Shown piece after piece: positions 63,212-64,000 of a stretch of DNA of 64,000 nucleotides. The notes below the pieces were generated by a model. That model was given only the letters and a program-made list of their open reading frames with translations, did not search any database and was not told the origin of the DNA. The translations under genes were made by a program, and so were the position numbers. Source of the stretch: Lolium rigidum (lineage: Eukaryota; Streptophyta; Magnoliopsida; Poales; Poaceae); assembly GCF_022539505.1 (NCBI RefSeq), contig NW_025900948.1, positions 248,001 through 312,000 on the forward strand, read 5' to 3'. The stretch's first letter is position 1, and every line of letters starts with the position of its first letter.

Positions 63212-64000
63212 TGATGTCTACGTTCCCCCTCCTTTCCTGTAGACAGTGTTGGGCCTCCAAGAGCAGAGGTTTGTAGAACAGCAGCAAGTTTTCCCTTAAG
63301 TGGATCACCCAAGGTTTATCGAACTCAGGGAGGAAGAGGTCAAAGATATCCCTCTCATGCAACCCCGCAACCACAAAGCAAGAAGTCTCTTGTGTCCCCA
63401 ACACACCTAATAGGTGCACTAGTTCGGCGAAGAGATAGTGAAATACAGGTGGTATGAATATATATGAGCAGTAGCAACGGTGCCGGAAAATAGCTTGCCG
63501 GCGTGTAGTTGATGGTGGTAGTATTGCAGCAGTAGTAACACGGTGAAACGAGTAAACAAGCAGTAGTAACGCAGCAGTATTTAGGAACAAGGCCTAGGGA
63601 TTAGACTTTCACTAGTGGACACTCTCAACATTGATCACATAACGGAATAGATAAATGCATACTCTACACTCTTGTTGGATGATGAACGCATTGCGTAGGA
63701 TTACACGAACCCTCAATGCCGGAGTTAACAAGCTCCACAATTTGTTCATATTTAAGTAACCTTATAGTGTAAGATAGATCAACAGATTAAACCAAGTACT
63801 AACATAGCATGCACACTCGTCACCTTCATGCATATGTAGGAGGAATAGATCACATCAATATTATCATAGCAATAGTTAACTTCGCAATCTACAAGAGATC
63901 ATGATCATAGCATAAACCAAGTACTAACACGGTGCACACACTCGTCACCTTTACACACGTGCGGGAGGAATAAAACTACTTTAATAACATTGCTAGAGTA
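63212..64000 (-). repeat. LTR of a further tRNA-Asp-type Gypsy element D, cut by the window edge
   Basis: It matches the primer-proximal part of the element C LTR (5924 onward), starting tgatgtctacg and continuing gtagacagtgttgggcctcc. No primer site lies to its left, so this is a 3' LTR end or a solo LTR. The LTR-internal relic (gcaacggtgccggaaaatag near 63476) recurs here. Confidence 0.75.

Overview
The window is plant nuclear DNA from a large, repeat-rich grass genome, almost certainly a member of the Triticeae (wheat, Aegilops, barley or rye). The evidence is an Angela/BARE/WIS-type copia retrotransposon, an Au-type SINE, CACTA ends with the CACTAGTAGAAAAAGGGGC terminus, Harbinger elements with TTA/TAA target duplications, tRNA-Asp-primed Gypsy elements, and plant genes with GT-AG introns. 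No species name is claimed. Gypsy family names are left open because I could not search a repeat library.

Layout. Positions 1-24492 are one deep nest of retrotransposons. An old short-LTR copia element (21748-24492) was hit by an Angela-like copia (14279-21747). Its left LTR was hit by a tRNA-Asp-primed Gypsy array with three LTRs and two internal domains (1-7267 plus 13911-14278). The right-hand LTR of that array was hit by a complete non-autonomous Gypsy element (7268-13910). From 24498 to 27348 lie a Harbinger-like remnant and a retroposed block in which a LINE tail and an Au SINE share one target duplication.

Positions 27570-45366 form the gene island. It holds two DUF1618 paralogues facing each other tail to tail (the first carries a frameshift, the second looks intact), a J-domain protein with a MITE inserted exactly at its stop codon, a nine-exon TRM13-type tRNA 2'-O-methyltransferase, and an F-box/DUF295 gene. 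Two Harbinger-type elements with clean target duplications (41646-42691 and 45568-46295) lie among them.

Positions 47076-64000 are transposons again. A CACTA element starts at 47076. Inserted in it is a 15.4-kb Mutator element (47711-63155) with about 96-bp terminal inverted repeats and a perfect 9-bp duplication, TACTAATTA. It carries a broken MuDR-type transposase gene reading inward from the right end. A second gene, for a small coiled-coil protein with a hydrophobic C-terminal tail, reads inward from the left end behind a 69/70-bp higher-order tandem array. The convergent two-gene plan resembles maize MuDR, but the second product is not recognisable as mudrB. Each gene was later broken by a retroelement: the left one by a poly(A) retroposon with a 17-bp duplication, the transposase by a pol-less Gypsy element with a 5-bp duplication. 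The window ends in the LTR of another tRNA-Asp-type Gypsy element.

The most interesting item is this two-gene Mutator element. Next come the LINE-SINE co-retroposition, the shuffled open reading frames and duplicated primer sites of the Gypsy array, and the antisense acidic ORF in the pol-less Gypsy element.
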